A stretch of DNA of 64,000 nt from Halocafeteria seosinensis (taxonomy: Eukaryota; Sar; Bigyra; Bicosoecida): NCBI GenBank assembly GCA_001687465.1, contig LVLI01000319.1, forward strand, positions 39,939-103,938, written 5' to 3'. The notes beneath the pieces were generated by a model. The model had not been told where the DNA came from and did no database searches. It saw only the letters and a program-made list of their open reading frames with translations. The position numbers and the translations under genes were made by a program. Shown piece after piece: positions 34,782-44,731 of this stretch (within the stretch, counting starts at the first letter, position 1; every line of letters starts with the position of its first letter).

Positions 34782-36276
34782 ATGATGATCACAAGACGTA
34801 TAGCGCAAGCTATCTCTCCTATTGCCAGGCACTACGCCCCCATAGCCTCTGTGGCTTCCAGGGGGATGGCTACCAGTGCCAAGGCAGTCACATACACGGA
34901 GCATGGAGACCCAAACCGAGTGTTATCGTAGGTTCATCGGACTTGGAATCCAAGCTACCATATTATACTCCCTCTTTGTGGCATATTGATGCAGGGTTGA
35001 GTCCATAGAACTCAATGATAACGTTTCTGGAGAAGATGTGTTGATCAAAATGCTCTCTGCGCCGATAACGCCGACAGACCTGGCTCATGTAAGTCTAGCG
35101 ATCTTGGAGCTTCCTGGGCTCCCCATACCTTGGGTAGCCCCAGGGTTTTTTGTTCTCTTTGAATCCGCCCCAAGGGGTTGCCTTGGGATTTTTGGGCGCC
35201 AAGGCCACTCACATGGAGGAATCCAAGATTTGTGACTAGAATGAAGTTTCGACAATGACATCTTGCTCTTGTGTATGCAACTTTCGGCTTACAGGTTGAA
35301 GGTTGGAATGGATCTTCCAACGTTTCTGCGAGCACGGGGAGTGCAAAGCGAGTGGGTGGCAACGAAGGAGTTGCCGAAGTCGTCAAAGCGGGTGATAAAG
35401 CCCAAAATATAAAACCAGGCGATTGGGTCGTTCCTGCTGCTGTCGGAGTCGGGACATGGTGCACACACAATGTTGTGAAGGCGTCGGACCTATGCAGAAT
35501 AGAGAAATTCACGAATAATACAGAAATAGAACATGCGGGCACTGGAATTGTTGCTCCGGCTGTAGCAACGCGGCTGCTGGAAGATTTCGCCAAATTGGAG
35601 CCTGGTATGTCAAAATCGAAAGCGGATGCTTAATTTTCCCTTTTACGTTGTAGCGTACGTGGTTCGTTTTGTTTTTCATTCAGGTGATGTAATCGTCCAA
35701 AATGGAGCGACTAGCGGTCTCTCCCAAGTCTTGCTCCAACTTGCTGCGGAGCGCGGTATTGTTGTGATTAACATCGCGCGGGAACACAATGATTGGGAAG
35801 ATTTAGTTAGGCATTTTCAGGGACTTAACAATGCTTGCATCAGCGTTACAGAATCGTACGCGAGGACTCCCGAGTTCCAACGCCTGCTCGCGGACGTGCC
35901 GCAACCCAAGCTAGGTGTCGATCTGGTCGGAGGCCGTGCTGGCTTGATTGTGGCTCAGTGCCTGGCTCCAGACTCAACTCTCGTTAGTGTTGGCAACATG
36001 TCAAAATATCCGTTACCTCTAACCGCTGACGTTTTGTTGAATAAGAATATAACTGCTCGTGGATTCCGGTTAGATCGTTGGCTAGGCCAACAATCCAAGG
36101 AGAACAGAGATTCTTTCATTAGAGAAATGGCTAAACTTAGTGATGCTGGAAAGACCAAACAGTTGTTGGCTTGGGAGCCGTTTAAGGACTTCGACATTGC
36201 TTTGAAGCGATCGCAACAACGAGGTGAACGAAAAGTGGTTGTAGTGATGGAGCCTTCGGAGGAGCGCCTGAGATAG
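34782..36276 (+). CDS. Mitochondrial enoyl-[ACP]/CoA reductase-like protein, MECR/Etr1 family (380 aa, 4 exons)
   Basis: Exons: 34782-34927, 34995-35088, 35295-35604, 35684-36276. The N-terminus (MMITRRIAQAISPIARHY) is Arg-rich, lacks acids and looks like a mitochondrial transit peptide; ATG codons at 34782 and 34785 are in frame. MECR signatures follow: VLIKMLSAPITPTDLA, VGGNEGVAEV, KPGDWVVPA, the NADPH-site VIVQNGATSGLSQ, and GVDLVGG. MECR performs the last, NADPH-dependent step of mitochondrial type II fatty-acid synthesis, which feeds lipoate. Oddly, the family's active-site Tyr (in GNYG or GVYP, shortly after PSDIN) is not seen: the aligned text here is VEGWNGSSN. Intron 2 (206 nt) is unusually long and rich in G/C hairpins. 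Loss or relocation of the catalytic residue would change activity; a missed exon is the alternative. Confidence 0.88.
35089..35294 (+). other. Long intron with G/C-rich hairpins in the MECR-like gene
   Basis: At 206 nt this is about three times the usual intron length here. It contains an imperfect inverted repeat at 35113-35144 (CCTGGGCT against AGCCCCAGG) and a CCTTGG / CCAAGG pair just downstream. It could hold a structured or snoRNA-like RNA, but I did not find convincing C/D or H/ACA boxes. Confidence 0.4.
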
Positions 36277-36942
36277 ACTGGTGCTCTGTTTGCTTCGTTA
36301 ATAGCACAAATAAACTAGCGACAGAATTTCGATCTTAGGGTTTTCATACGCATTCACTCAGGAATTTGTGGGAAAGGAGACTTTGCAAATCGTACTTCCT
36401 CTTGTCCACACAAGCTGCCTGGTGGTTTCCTGACTACTCTTCCGGTACCAAGGATAGTTTCAATGCACACGTAAGTAAAATTATGGATTCGATTCCAGAT
36501 AATACCACAAAGCTACGAAAGTGCATCAAATCCGACGAACGTAGGACTTCACTATTAATCGTGGAGGCCACGAGAAAAGCTTCAACCCTTTCTTTCCCGG
36601 GCCGCTGCACCGTGCCTCTACGGGAAAAGGAAGCTTCCCGATCCTAAGTGCGCCTTTCTCGTCCGTTATTGTGTCTGTGTCAATATACCATTATTGTTGT
36701 GTCTCGATATATGTAGTGTTTTTTTTGTTTGTTTTTTTTTTTTTTGGTCAATTTACGCATTTATCACAGTCTAGAAGAGGCGCAGTGCGGAAGCCGTCCT
36801 TTTCTGCAGTTTTCCCTCTTATATAAGGCTAACATTCACTCCCAAGTGACCCCTCAACCCTTTTACTCGTTACCAGAGTATCAAGAGAAAATCTTCTGCA
36901 CGTATATACTGTCCACAGTGAACGCGAAATAGGAGAGAAAAA
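36277..36942. other. Spacer with T-rich tract and possible TATA box
   Basis: 666 bp between the MECR-like and ArfGAP genes. AATAAA at 36309-36314, about 33 bp past the MECR stop, is a possible polyadenylation signal. A T-rich tract spans 36719-36745. No gene was supported. Confidence 0.5.
36820..36829 (+). promoter_or_regulatory. Possible TATA box of the ArfGAP gene
   Basis: TTATATAAGG lies about 115 bp upstream of the ArfGAP start codon, in an otherwise mixed-composition flank. Assignment rests on sequence and position alone. Confidence 0.35.
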
Positions 36943-38177
36943 ATGAGTAAAAACCCGAGTAAAGTAAGTCAGCGCATGTCCGGCAAGCTCTCGGCGTTGA
37001 AAGAAAAGCACATTTTGGGTATCCCTGTTTTCGGCATCCAGGATGAAGAGACCCAGAGAAACAGGCAGATCATCAGTGATTTGCTGAAATTGCCAAGCAA
37101 CCGTGTGTGCGCGGATTGCGAAGCTAAAGGTACGTTTCACTGAATGATGCTCAGTATTCGGGCAATTGGTACGCCATTGTATTTTGTTTGACAGATCCTC
37201 GCTGGGCTTCTGCCACACTTGGCTCCTTCATTTGTATCCGGTGCGCCGGTATTCATAGAAACTTAGGGGTGCATATTAGCTTTGTGCGTTCAGCCACATT
37301 GGACGATTGGTCCAGTAAACATGTGAAGAACATGGTTAAATGGGGCAACGATCGAGTGAATGAGTATTATGAAGCTCATGTTCCGGATGACTATTACATT
37401 CCCGACGAAAATGACAGTAATTCGGTAGTGGAAAAATGGATCCGGGATAAATATGAACGTGAGAAATTCGCGGCGGACGAATTGCCGCCACCGTCCAACC
37501 AACTAGAGCAGTTACGCTCGGGTGATGGCAAGAAGAAGAAAAAGAGCAAGAAATCATCATCCGAAGAGCAAAGTGGTGCGAAATCTAGCTCTAGTTCCAA
37601 AAAAAATAAAGGCTCTTCTGAGAAGAAAGAGCCTTCGAAACTAGGGTCGCATTCGACTAAAGTAAAAGGTAGCCAGAGCAACGGTCAAGCAGGTGTTGCT
37701 GCTGCTTCAGCGAGTAGTTCCAAATCTGCCATCAATGCTGCATCCCATACATCGAAGACTCATGACGACTTTGACTTGCTCAGTTGCTTTGACGCAACTC
37801 CTAGCACTCCTGCTTCTGCTGGTGACGGTGATAAGTGGGGGGCCGATATCCGTGAGTCCTCAATGCACTCTGCTCCTCCTTCTACAACGGAAGCGCATGA
37901 CGACTTTGATCTTCTTGCGGGGGCCTCTTCCGAATCTGGAGTCACAAGCAGCAATCCGCAACAGGAAGATCCGTTTGCTCCAACCATGCCTCACCCACAT
38001 CTGCACCATCCCCAACAAGGAGGCATGATGCCACCCCAACACTACCCGGGAATGATGCCAGTGCATGCACAAGCTCAGCACGGAATGATGCCTCCTTCCT
38101 ACAACGGTTTTGGTGCTCCAGGATATCAACAGCCCAATATGAGCCATCCTATGATGCAACGTGGAAACATGCAGTAG
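36943..38177 (+). CDS. ArfGAP-domain protein, SMAP/AGD5-like (389 aa, 2 exons)
   Basis: Exons: 36943-37129 and 37195-38177, with a 65-nt phase-1 intron inside the zinc finger. The Cys4 zinc finger has exact CX2CX16CX2C spacing (CADC ... CIRC), followed by GIHRNLGVHIS with the catalytic arginine and the conserved SATLDDW. The GAP domain ends near residue 150 at KWIRDKYEREKF. After this comes a Lys/Ser-rich linker, then two copies of a HDDFDLL-type motif (AHDDFDLLAG and THDDFDLLSC), which resemble short endocytic-adaptor or clathrin-binding peptides. A Met/Pro/His/Gln-rich tail ends the protein. It should stimulate GTP hydrolysis by Arf at Golgi or endosomal coats. The motif interpretation is inference. 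Confidence 0.93.
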
Positions 38178-38732
38178 AGGCCTACCCGACAGTATCAGTT
38201 AATGCGTTGTTTCACATCAGCCCTTTTGGTTAGGAGAAATATATAGATTTTGGTTATCTACTCGAATTACTCGGCTAGCAGGTTAGGATAGCGCATTCTT
38301 GTAACCGTGAATTGTACCCAAGGTAACCCAACCCGACCTATTCATCTCTTGGCAGTAAGCCCCACTTTTCCCACTTGCTTAACTGAATCAAGCAAGAATT
38401 CAACATTGCAGTCACTAGACGCAATCCGATCCGCCTACCCGGTGTAGAATACACGTAAGGCGTCAACTTGGGTCTTTGAGACTCTTGGAGGGTCTTGACC
38501 CAGAAGTGCAAGTGGATTCCAAGCGACTCGAACTTCGTCTCGAAGCGAGGCTTCAACTTCAACTTCAACGAAGTCATTGCGGAGAGATTATTCATGCACA
38601 AATTGGGCACAATACATACCGTACAATTTCCATCACACACGGATTGATCTGAACAATCGACTGTTGTCCTTATAAAATTGAACTCATACCTTTGACGGTG
38701 TGGGGGAGTGTGGGTGAAAGACGACTTTGGGC
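38178..38732. other. Spacer upstream of the ATG1/ULK kinase gene
   Basis: 555 bp. A CTTCAA-type hexamer repeat (about 38553-38571) shares the word TTGAAGTTGAAGCCT (on the opposite strand) with 15371-15385. Open frames here on the minus strand look non-coding (low complexity, no family match). Confidence 0.45.
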
Positions 38733-41258
38733 ATGTCGTCGGAAGAAACTTCAACTTCGGCGGCTGCTACGGCCCCGAATACGCAAGAACAGGAGTATTC
38801 CAAGGCCCATAGGCGCAGTAGTAAGACTCGCACAAGTGGGAGACTACGGTCAGGCACTTCGTCGTCGGCTGGTGGGGATAACGATGATGGAAGCGATGGA
38901 GGAGGGCCGGTAATGGGCCAGGAAACAACTGTTTTATGTATCGGCAAATACAAAGTTACCCATTCATTGGGCAAAGGTAGCTTTGCAGACGTCTATCGCG
39001 CCGAAGATACGGAGAGTGGCGAAACCGTAGCTGTTAAGGCGATTTCCATAGAGCGCTTGAACACGCAAGCTAGGAAGCAGTTAAACAGTGAAGTTGAGAT
39101 CCTTAAGAAGTTCAAGCATGAAAACGTTGTCAGACTTATCGATGTTGCGGTATGTCGTTAGTTTTTATCATTTTTCGGTTTTATTGTTTCAGTGTTGCGT
39201 TTGGACCAACAGCGACCATTGATGAAGGTTTGCCGCAACTGAAATAACTCATCTTGGTGCTCGGCTTTTATTGCTGCAGAGGTCCAAGAAAACAATGCAT
39301 CTGATAATGGAGTTTTGTGACGGAGGGGATGTGGCTGGATTGATCAAACGTCATGGGAGGTTCAAAGAAAGCCAAGTGAAACCAATCATAAAACAGTTGG
39401 CTTCCGGAGTGGCATTCCTCAGAGTAAGCCGTGCAATTTTATTGAATCGATCATGTTGTTAATTAGGGCCGTGAACCAAGTATTTCTACAGGAAAATTCA
39501 CTTATTCATCGAGACCTAAAACCCCAGAATCTTCTACTATCGGGCCGATATCCGTCCTGCACACTGAAGATTGCCGATTTTGGGTTCGCCAGGAGTCTGC
39601 AGCAGCTGGACATGGCAGAAACTCTCTGTGGAAGCCCACTCTATATGGCTCCAGAGATACTAAATGGGAAAAGATACGATGCAAAATGTGACTTGTGGTC
39701 TGTGGGGGCTATCATGTTCGAATTGGTAACTGGACGACCGCCCTACAACGGCACGAACCACATGGACTTAATCCACAATATCAATCAAAACCCTGTAAAA
39801 ATGGATAGCGAAATAAAGAGACAACTTTCCAAGGAATGTTTGGACCTGATTCGCGGTCTCCTTCGAAAGAACCCAAAAGATCGAATATCGTTTGAAGATT
39901 TCTGGAACTCCCCTTTTATCAAAGACGCAGACTCTGTCATACCTGACCCAGCGAGACAGGAAAAAGATAGGAAGAGTAGAACTATTGAACGGTTAGAAAA
40001 GGCCGATGGAACAGCGACGGGATCGCATGCATCACCCCTGCTTTCACCAGAACAATCATCAATGGAGCAACAAAGCATTCCCTCACTTACTCTGGACAAA
40101 AGTGGCGCCCAACAAAAAAGCAGTTTACCTAAGAGCCAGGCAGTAGTAACGGAAGAGCAAGAGAAACCACGGCGTCGGAGTCTTTACAATAATGCAATCG
40201 CCGCCGTCACTAAAATGGACGCTTTATCCCATGACGGTCAGTGGGGACCCAACAGCATCGTCGAACGGTTATCGACGATAACTGTCGGTAATATCATCAC
40301 TGTGGCTGAAGATCGCAGAAGCTTATTTGAGTCGTCGTCGTTTAAAGCAAATGCTGAAATTTCCCAGTCGTTTCTAGAAGCCATTTTGGATGGCGTTAAT
40401 GAAGGGAAATCTTCTGAGACGCCACTAAAAGCAGACGTTTTCTTGCAAAATGCACATGTTCGTATAGCTCGGCACAGTGCGTTTTGTGCTCGCGCTATTA
40501 TGTCCCTCGCGGAGAAATATGAGAACATCGCCCGAGCTTCTCCAAACCACGCTATTGAACTTCTCACTAAACGTGCTCATGGCGAGGCTCCTGTGGATGT
40601 TCCACGTTTGGCAGGGAAGCCAACAACCAGGAGGGCAACTCTTAGCTCAGCAAACGTGATGTCGGAAGCAGCGAAGCAGTCATCTACCATGACCGAATTC
40701 GACGAGTGCGCTGAGGAAGTACACCGTAACGCTGCATTATGTGCACTCCTGTTATATTCGCGTTCACTGCGCCTTTTGAATCATTGCACGAGCTATTTTG
40801 CACATCTGCTTACAACCTGGAACGGTGCGCTTGCACTGTTAAGACCCACTATCCAATGGCTGACTGTTAGTATCGCATCAGCTAATACGCGTGTTGAAAA
40901 CCTCAGTTCCGAGTATTTTAACTCTGCGGTCTCTAAGGATCAACTGCTTGTCAGTAAGCTGGACACTGAATGGCTACTTTGCAAGCGGGCGGCTGTTTTG
41001 CTGCGATATGCGGATACCATTTGCACGTGTGAAAACTTCGGAAGGGCATTTTTCGGGGTCTATTCTGATTGTCCTGTCGAACAAGCTTGTCTCAATTTCC
41101 GGCTTGAGGCCATTGAGCTCTTGCATTCAATGATGCTACCCCGGTCTGTAACAGACGCAGGTGAAGAGAAACTGAAAGAAGTGGCTCTTTCTATGGAGGA
41201 AAAGGCCCGACACCAAATCCAGAAAGCTAGAGATGCGTTACACGAAGCACATCAATAA
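38733..41258 (+). CDS. ATG1: ATG1/ULK-type autophagy-initiating Ser/Thr kinase (775 aa, 3 exons)
   Basis: Exons: 38733-39149, 39280-39423, 39492-41258. After a Ser/Asp-rich lead of ~70 residues the kinase domain begins: LGKGSFADVYRA glycine loop, VAVKAI with Lys102, HRDLKPQN (His193), DFGFARSL, and GSPLYMAPE. The text IGKYKV, FGFAR and YMAPEIL is typical of the ATG1/ULK group. A disordered linker follows. The C-terminal ~250 residues have helical runs (FLQNAHVRIARHSAFCARAI, HRNAALCALLLYSRSLRLL) that fit the tandem MIT domain used by ATG1 to bind ATG13. It should phosphorylate autophagy machinery under starvation. Its stop codon overlaps an AATAAA hexamer (41254-41259), and it ends 25 bp from the convergent NAT10 gene. 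Confidence 0.93.
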
Positions 41259-41283
41259 AACACAGTCTGCATGGCTCTCGTGT

Positions 41284-44200
41284 TTATTTATTTGGCTTCT
41301 GCTTCTTGCTCTTTCCCTTGGACGCCTTTGAACTACTCCGACGTTTTCCTTCGCTTCCTTTATGTTCCTTATTCTTGCGCTTTTCTGGGGTAACAGTATT
41401 GGCGTCTTTAGCATCCACAGGTACAGAAACGAGCCCACCAGTCTCAGCAGCATGTTGCAGAGACTTGTCAATCTTGCTTAGCTTCTCATCATCCAAGTTA
41501 ACCCTATATTGACCAAGACCAAGATTCTCTACCGCTTCCTCCCTTCCAGCCGCCTTCTCACCTTGCTTGTCTTCCTTGCTTGCGCTACCCTTGTCGATAG
41601 TCCTCTCAATTTCTGCTTCCTGAATCTCCTTAAGTTTGTTCACAAGCTTCTTCACGGCTTTGTTAAAAAGCGCGAGCAATTGTGTAGCAGGAACATTCAA
41701 CTCGGTTGCAATCTCGTCAATGGATCGATGCTGTAAACCGAGACCTAACAATACACAGCTCTGAAGCCTGGACATGTTGATCCCGGGAAGTCTCACTAAG
41801 AAATATATTCGAGACAATGTCGGTAGTAGATCTGTTATCATGTGATAATCCACTAAATTGCGTGCGTAGGATTCAAGCCGTTGAATATCATGCATCGTAA
41901 ACGTCAGGTTCAACTCCTGTGCTGATAAGGATGTCCATTCTTGCACAGCATTCTTATCTGCTTCAGAAATTTCCTCTGGAGAGCCCTCCGCATACTTCTG
42001 AATTCCGCCAGTAGCTGCATCAATGACAGACAGTGCAGTAGGGCTATCAAAATGACGGAAGGCATAGCTCAGAAGGGAAAGATATCGCCGGGCAAAGTCT
42101 GAAGCGAATCGCTGTTCCCAACCTGGAGCAGGGCCTTCCTCCAAATCATCCGCTTTCAGTGCTCGGAGCATAATTGCTGTGTGCTCACCGGTCAACTCAT
42201 TGGCCGTTTGACGCAGATAAACCGGAACGAAGTTTGCTTTTCTCCAAAACCTGAACAACGGGAGCGTCAAGCCGAAGCTCACACCAATCCAGTGTAAACG
42301 GACCGTTGGTGCATCCATGAGAGAAACCATAAGTGGAGGTAAGTGTTTTCGTGGCTTCAATTTTTCTTCAGATAACATGCTTTCTTTGGGTATTTCAAGC
42401 TCCTTCCCGCCGGGTGCTAATATTTTCCCGCTTTTTGAGTCTTCCAACTCTTGTTCCCCTTTGGCGGCATTTTCACTTGGGGTTATATCGCCCTGGAAAT
42501 ATTGGACGAGGTTCTGCATAGCCTTCTTCCCATATCCCATTCGCGTAGCATCCGGATGTGTGGCGATCCTGACAATTCTTGCACCACTCAGCTGCGGGAA
42601 ATCACTGTCTTGGAACTGTTGGCTAATGGTCCAGGGGATTAGGTCTCCACTACTCCTATAACCTCGTTTCAAAGATGACTGTACACTTCCTTTAGATATG
42701 TGCCCTTCCAGGCAAACTTGGATCACACATAGGATGTCAGGAATGCTATTGGGTTCATCGTGGTTAACAGGGCCGACCAATGCGAACAAGCGATGAGCAG
42801 GTGCATCAGACATAAGTTGCAAGTCATTGGGGGTATTTTTGTAATGACTTGCGACATAAAGACTCATCATGCGATGCAAGAATGCTTCTGAAATTTTGTG
42901 TCCTGAGAACAATGCATCTCGGTCGACCAGATAGAGCTCGCACTCAGAGGGGGCGGGCAGGCCCGTTACCAGTCGATACGGCTCCGCTGCATCAAGACAC
43001 AGCAAGTCATGAAGCCATCTCTCGATGGGGTCGTCAGGCGCGTAACGAATAGGCTGTTCCAACGATACTTCTCGTAGAGTTCTTGAGGAAGTTCCTGACG
43101 ATGAGTTCCCGTTCTGTGTAGACGCTTGCTCTTGGCGTAGTTGTTGCACCAATTTCAAGGAGAGTGACCGGCCAGTCCCCTCGTAGCCGTTGATCGTTGA
43201 AGACATGAAAACCAAATAAGGCCCTAACAAGCGCTTTACTACTGGAAGAGGAATGGCTGCAGCTTCGTCGATAACTACTAGTTCCGCTGTTGTCAGTTTA
43301 TCCGCGTCGGAGGGATCAATATATTGGATAGTCTGCCTTTGGTTCCGGAAGATGTTCACCCGTATGATGGCTTTGCTCAGTTCAGGGCGTGTAGAAGCCA
43401 CAGCTTCATAATCAATGTGCTCCTTGTATTCTAATGCTTCGAATCCTTTGAAGACAAACTCGAACAAAGTCTTCAAATTCTCCGGTGCGGGAGAGGTGAC
43501 AAAAACATTGCTGTACCCAAAGCCAATAGCTGCCGCTATCGAGAGTCCCAGTGCGGCTGATTTTCCTCTACCGCGTGCAGCCGTGATGACTACAGTTGAC
43601 CTCAATGTCTTCTCAGAAATGGCTTCCGCATTAGTCATAACACACTTTGCCTGGTCCAGAGTCTTAGCTTTCGCCACCAGCCCACCCACCATTTCCACAT
43701 CCTCCATAGATGCTTTCAGATCCTGAAGTTCCTTTTCTTTAGTAGATGCCGTTTTTTCTTCACTATTCTTGACGGACTTGATATCCTTGGCATTTCTCGA
43801 AATAGGAAGAATGTTCAATTCATCATCCACCACCAGCGAATTCGAACATTTGGTCAATGACAAGAGAAAGCGCTCATTGAACCTGGCCACCACGTCTTGG
43901 TGAGCTTCCGTTCTAAAGCGATCGTGTACATCCATGGCCATGGTATAAAGTTGTTTCAAACTGGTCATCGTTTTCAACAGCAATACAACCATTCCACCCC
44001 CTTCTACAGTCTCAATCGTCCGGCATAGCAAGTTTGGAGTCAAAGCTTCGAAATCTTGGAGCACGAGCATGCCGTATGTCTGACCCAGAATTTTGTCGGT
44101 GTCCTTGTAGTAGCACCATCTTATCTGGGTGGAAGTGATGAATAGCTCAAAAGGGTCATCTCGATCAGAATTATAGACACCCTTGCGCTGCAGCTTTTTC

Positions 44201-44427
44201 ACCTCTTTCATGCGCTTTTGTTTGTGGGTGCTGAAGCCTAGTTCCTTATTGTAGCACCACAGAACCGAGGGTCGCGCTTTCACCTGAGCTTTCGACATCA
44301 TGTAATGCAGATTCACCACCTGATCACGGCCCCTATCACCTACAACCACCATGAGACACCTTTGACGCTGTTCCACGGCATTTTCAATCAAGGTTCGGAT
44401 GCGGTTGTCCACTTTTTTCGTCGGCAT
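41284..44427 (-). CDS. NAT10: RNA cytidine acetyltransferase NAT10/Kre33 (1,047 aa, intronless)
   Basis: One uninterrupted frame with ATG at 44427. It has the full family architecture: N-terminal DUF1726-type domain (RCLMVVVGDRGRDQVVNLHY), the RecA-like helicase module with Walker A TAARGRGKSAALG near residue 285 and Walker B-type VVIDEAAAIPLP, the GNAT acetyltransferase module with RIATHPDATRMGYGKKAM, and the C-terminal tRNA-binding region (LSRIYFLVRLPGINMSRLQS). The last ~90 residues are Lys-rich, as in nucleolar proteins. The enzyme makes N4-acetylcytidine in 18S rRNA and, with THUMPD1/Tan1-type adaptors, in tRNA, using acetyl-CoA and ATP. It is divergent from LTV1 and nearly abuts ATG1 at the 3' end, where an AATAAA on this strand overlaps its stop. 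Confidence 0.97.
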   Translation of the reverse strand: MPTKKVDNRIRTLIENAVEQRQRCLMVVVGDRGRDQVVNLHYMMSKAQVKARPSVLWCYNKELGFSTHKQKRMKEVKKLQRKGVYNSDRDDPFELFITSTQIRWCYYKDTDKILGQTYGMLVLQDFEALTPNLLCRTIETVEGGGMVVLLLKTMTSLKQLYTMAMDVHDRFRTEAHQDVVARFNERFLLSLTKCSNSLVVDDELNILPISRNAKDIKSVKNSEEKTASTKEKELQDLKASMEDVEMVGGLVAKAKTLDQAKCVMTNAEAISEKTLRSTVVITAARGRGKSAALGLSIAAAIGFGYSNVFVTSPAPENLKTLFEFVFKGFEALEYKEHIDYEAVASTRPELSKAIIRVNIFRNQRQTIQYIDPSDADKLTTAELVVIDEAAAIPLPVVKRLLGPYLVFMSSTINGYEGTGRSLSLKLVQQLRQEQASTQNGNSSSGTSSRTLREVSLEQPIRYAPDDPIERWLHDLLCLDAAEPYRLVTGLPAPSECELYLVDRDALFSGHKISEAFLHRMMSLYVASHYKNTPNDLQLMSDAPAHRLFALVGPVNHDEPNSIPDILCVIQVCLEGHISKGSVQSSLKRGYRSSGDLIPWTISQQFQDSDFPQLSGARIVRIATHPDATRMGYGKKAMQNLVQYFQGDITPSENAAKGEQELEDSKSGKILAPGGKELEIPKESMLSEEKLKPRKHLPPLMVSLMDAPTVRLHWIGVSFGLTLPLFRFWRKANFVPVYLRQTANELTGEHTAIMLRALKADDLEEGPAPGWEQRFASDFARRYLSLLSYAFRHFDSPTALSVIDAATGGIQKYAEGSPEEISEADKNAVQEWTSLSAQELNLTFTMHDIQRLESYARNLVDYHMITDLLPTLSRIYFLVRLPGINMSRLQSCVLLGLGLQHRSIDEIATELNVPATQLLALFNKAVKKLVNKLKEIQEAEIERTIDKGSASKEDKQGEKAAGREEAVENLGLGQYRVNLDDEKLSKIDKSLQHAAETGGLVSVPVDAKDANTVTPEKRKNKEHKGSEGKRRSSSKASKGKSKKQKPNK

Positions 44428-44731
44428 TTTCGATGTTCACCGAGCCAGCCAGCACACCATTCGACGGACAAATGATTTGGTCACCCATCGAGCAACTCAG
44501 GCTGGCTAAAGTCGATAAAACAAGCCTTATACAGGGACATGAAGTGCTGTGTGTCACCGCATGCAGCTTGTGTCAGAGACAATCTTTTCTTTCACTTGGT
44601 TATTGCGTTCATTTAAGGCTTCTTTCATTCGTTTGCGAGCATGGTATTGACTGGAAATTCCTTCAAATTGTGCAATTTGGAGGTTATTGTGCTTTTTTCC
44701 TGATATTCTCTGTCCATTTCGTCCGCAAACA
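44428..44731. promoter_or_regulatory. Candidate bidirectional promoter, NAT10 and LTV1
   Basis: 304 bp separate the start codons of two divergent small-subunit ribosome-biogenesis genes. A shared control element is plausible; none was identified by eye. Confidence 0.5.

Noticed and set aside
38338-38754. Minus-strand open frame of 138 codons in the ATG1 upstream spacer
   Set aside because: It overlaps the ATG1 5' end, contains hexamer-repeat-derived text (LKLKLKP) and resembles no family.
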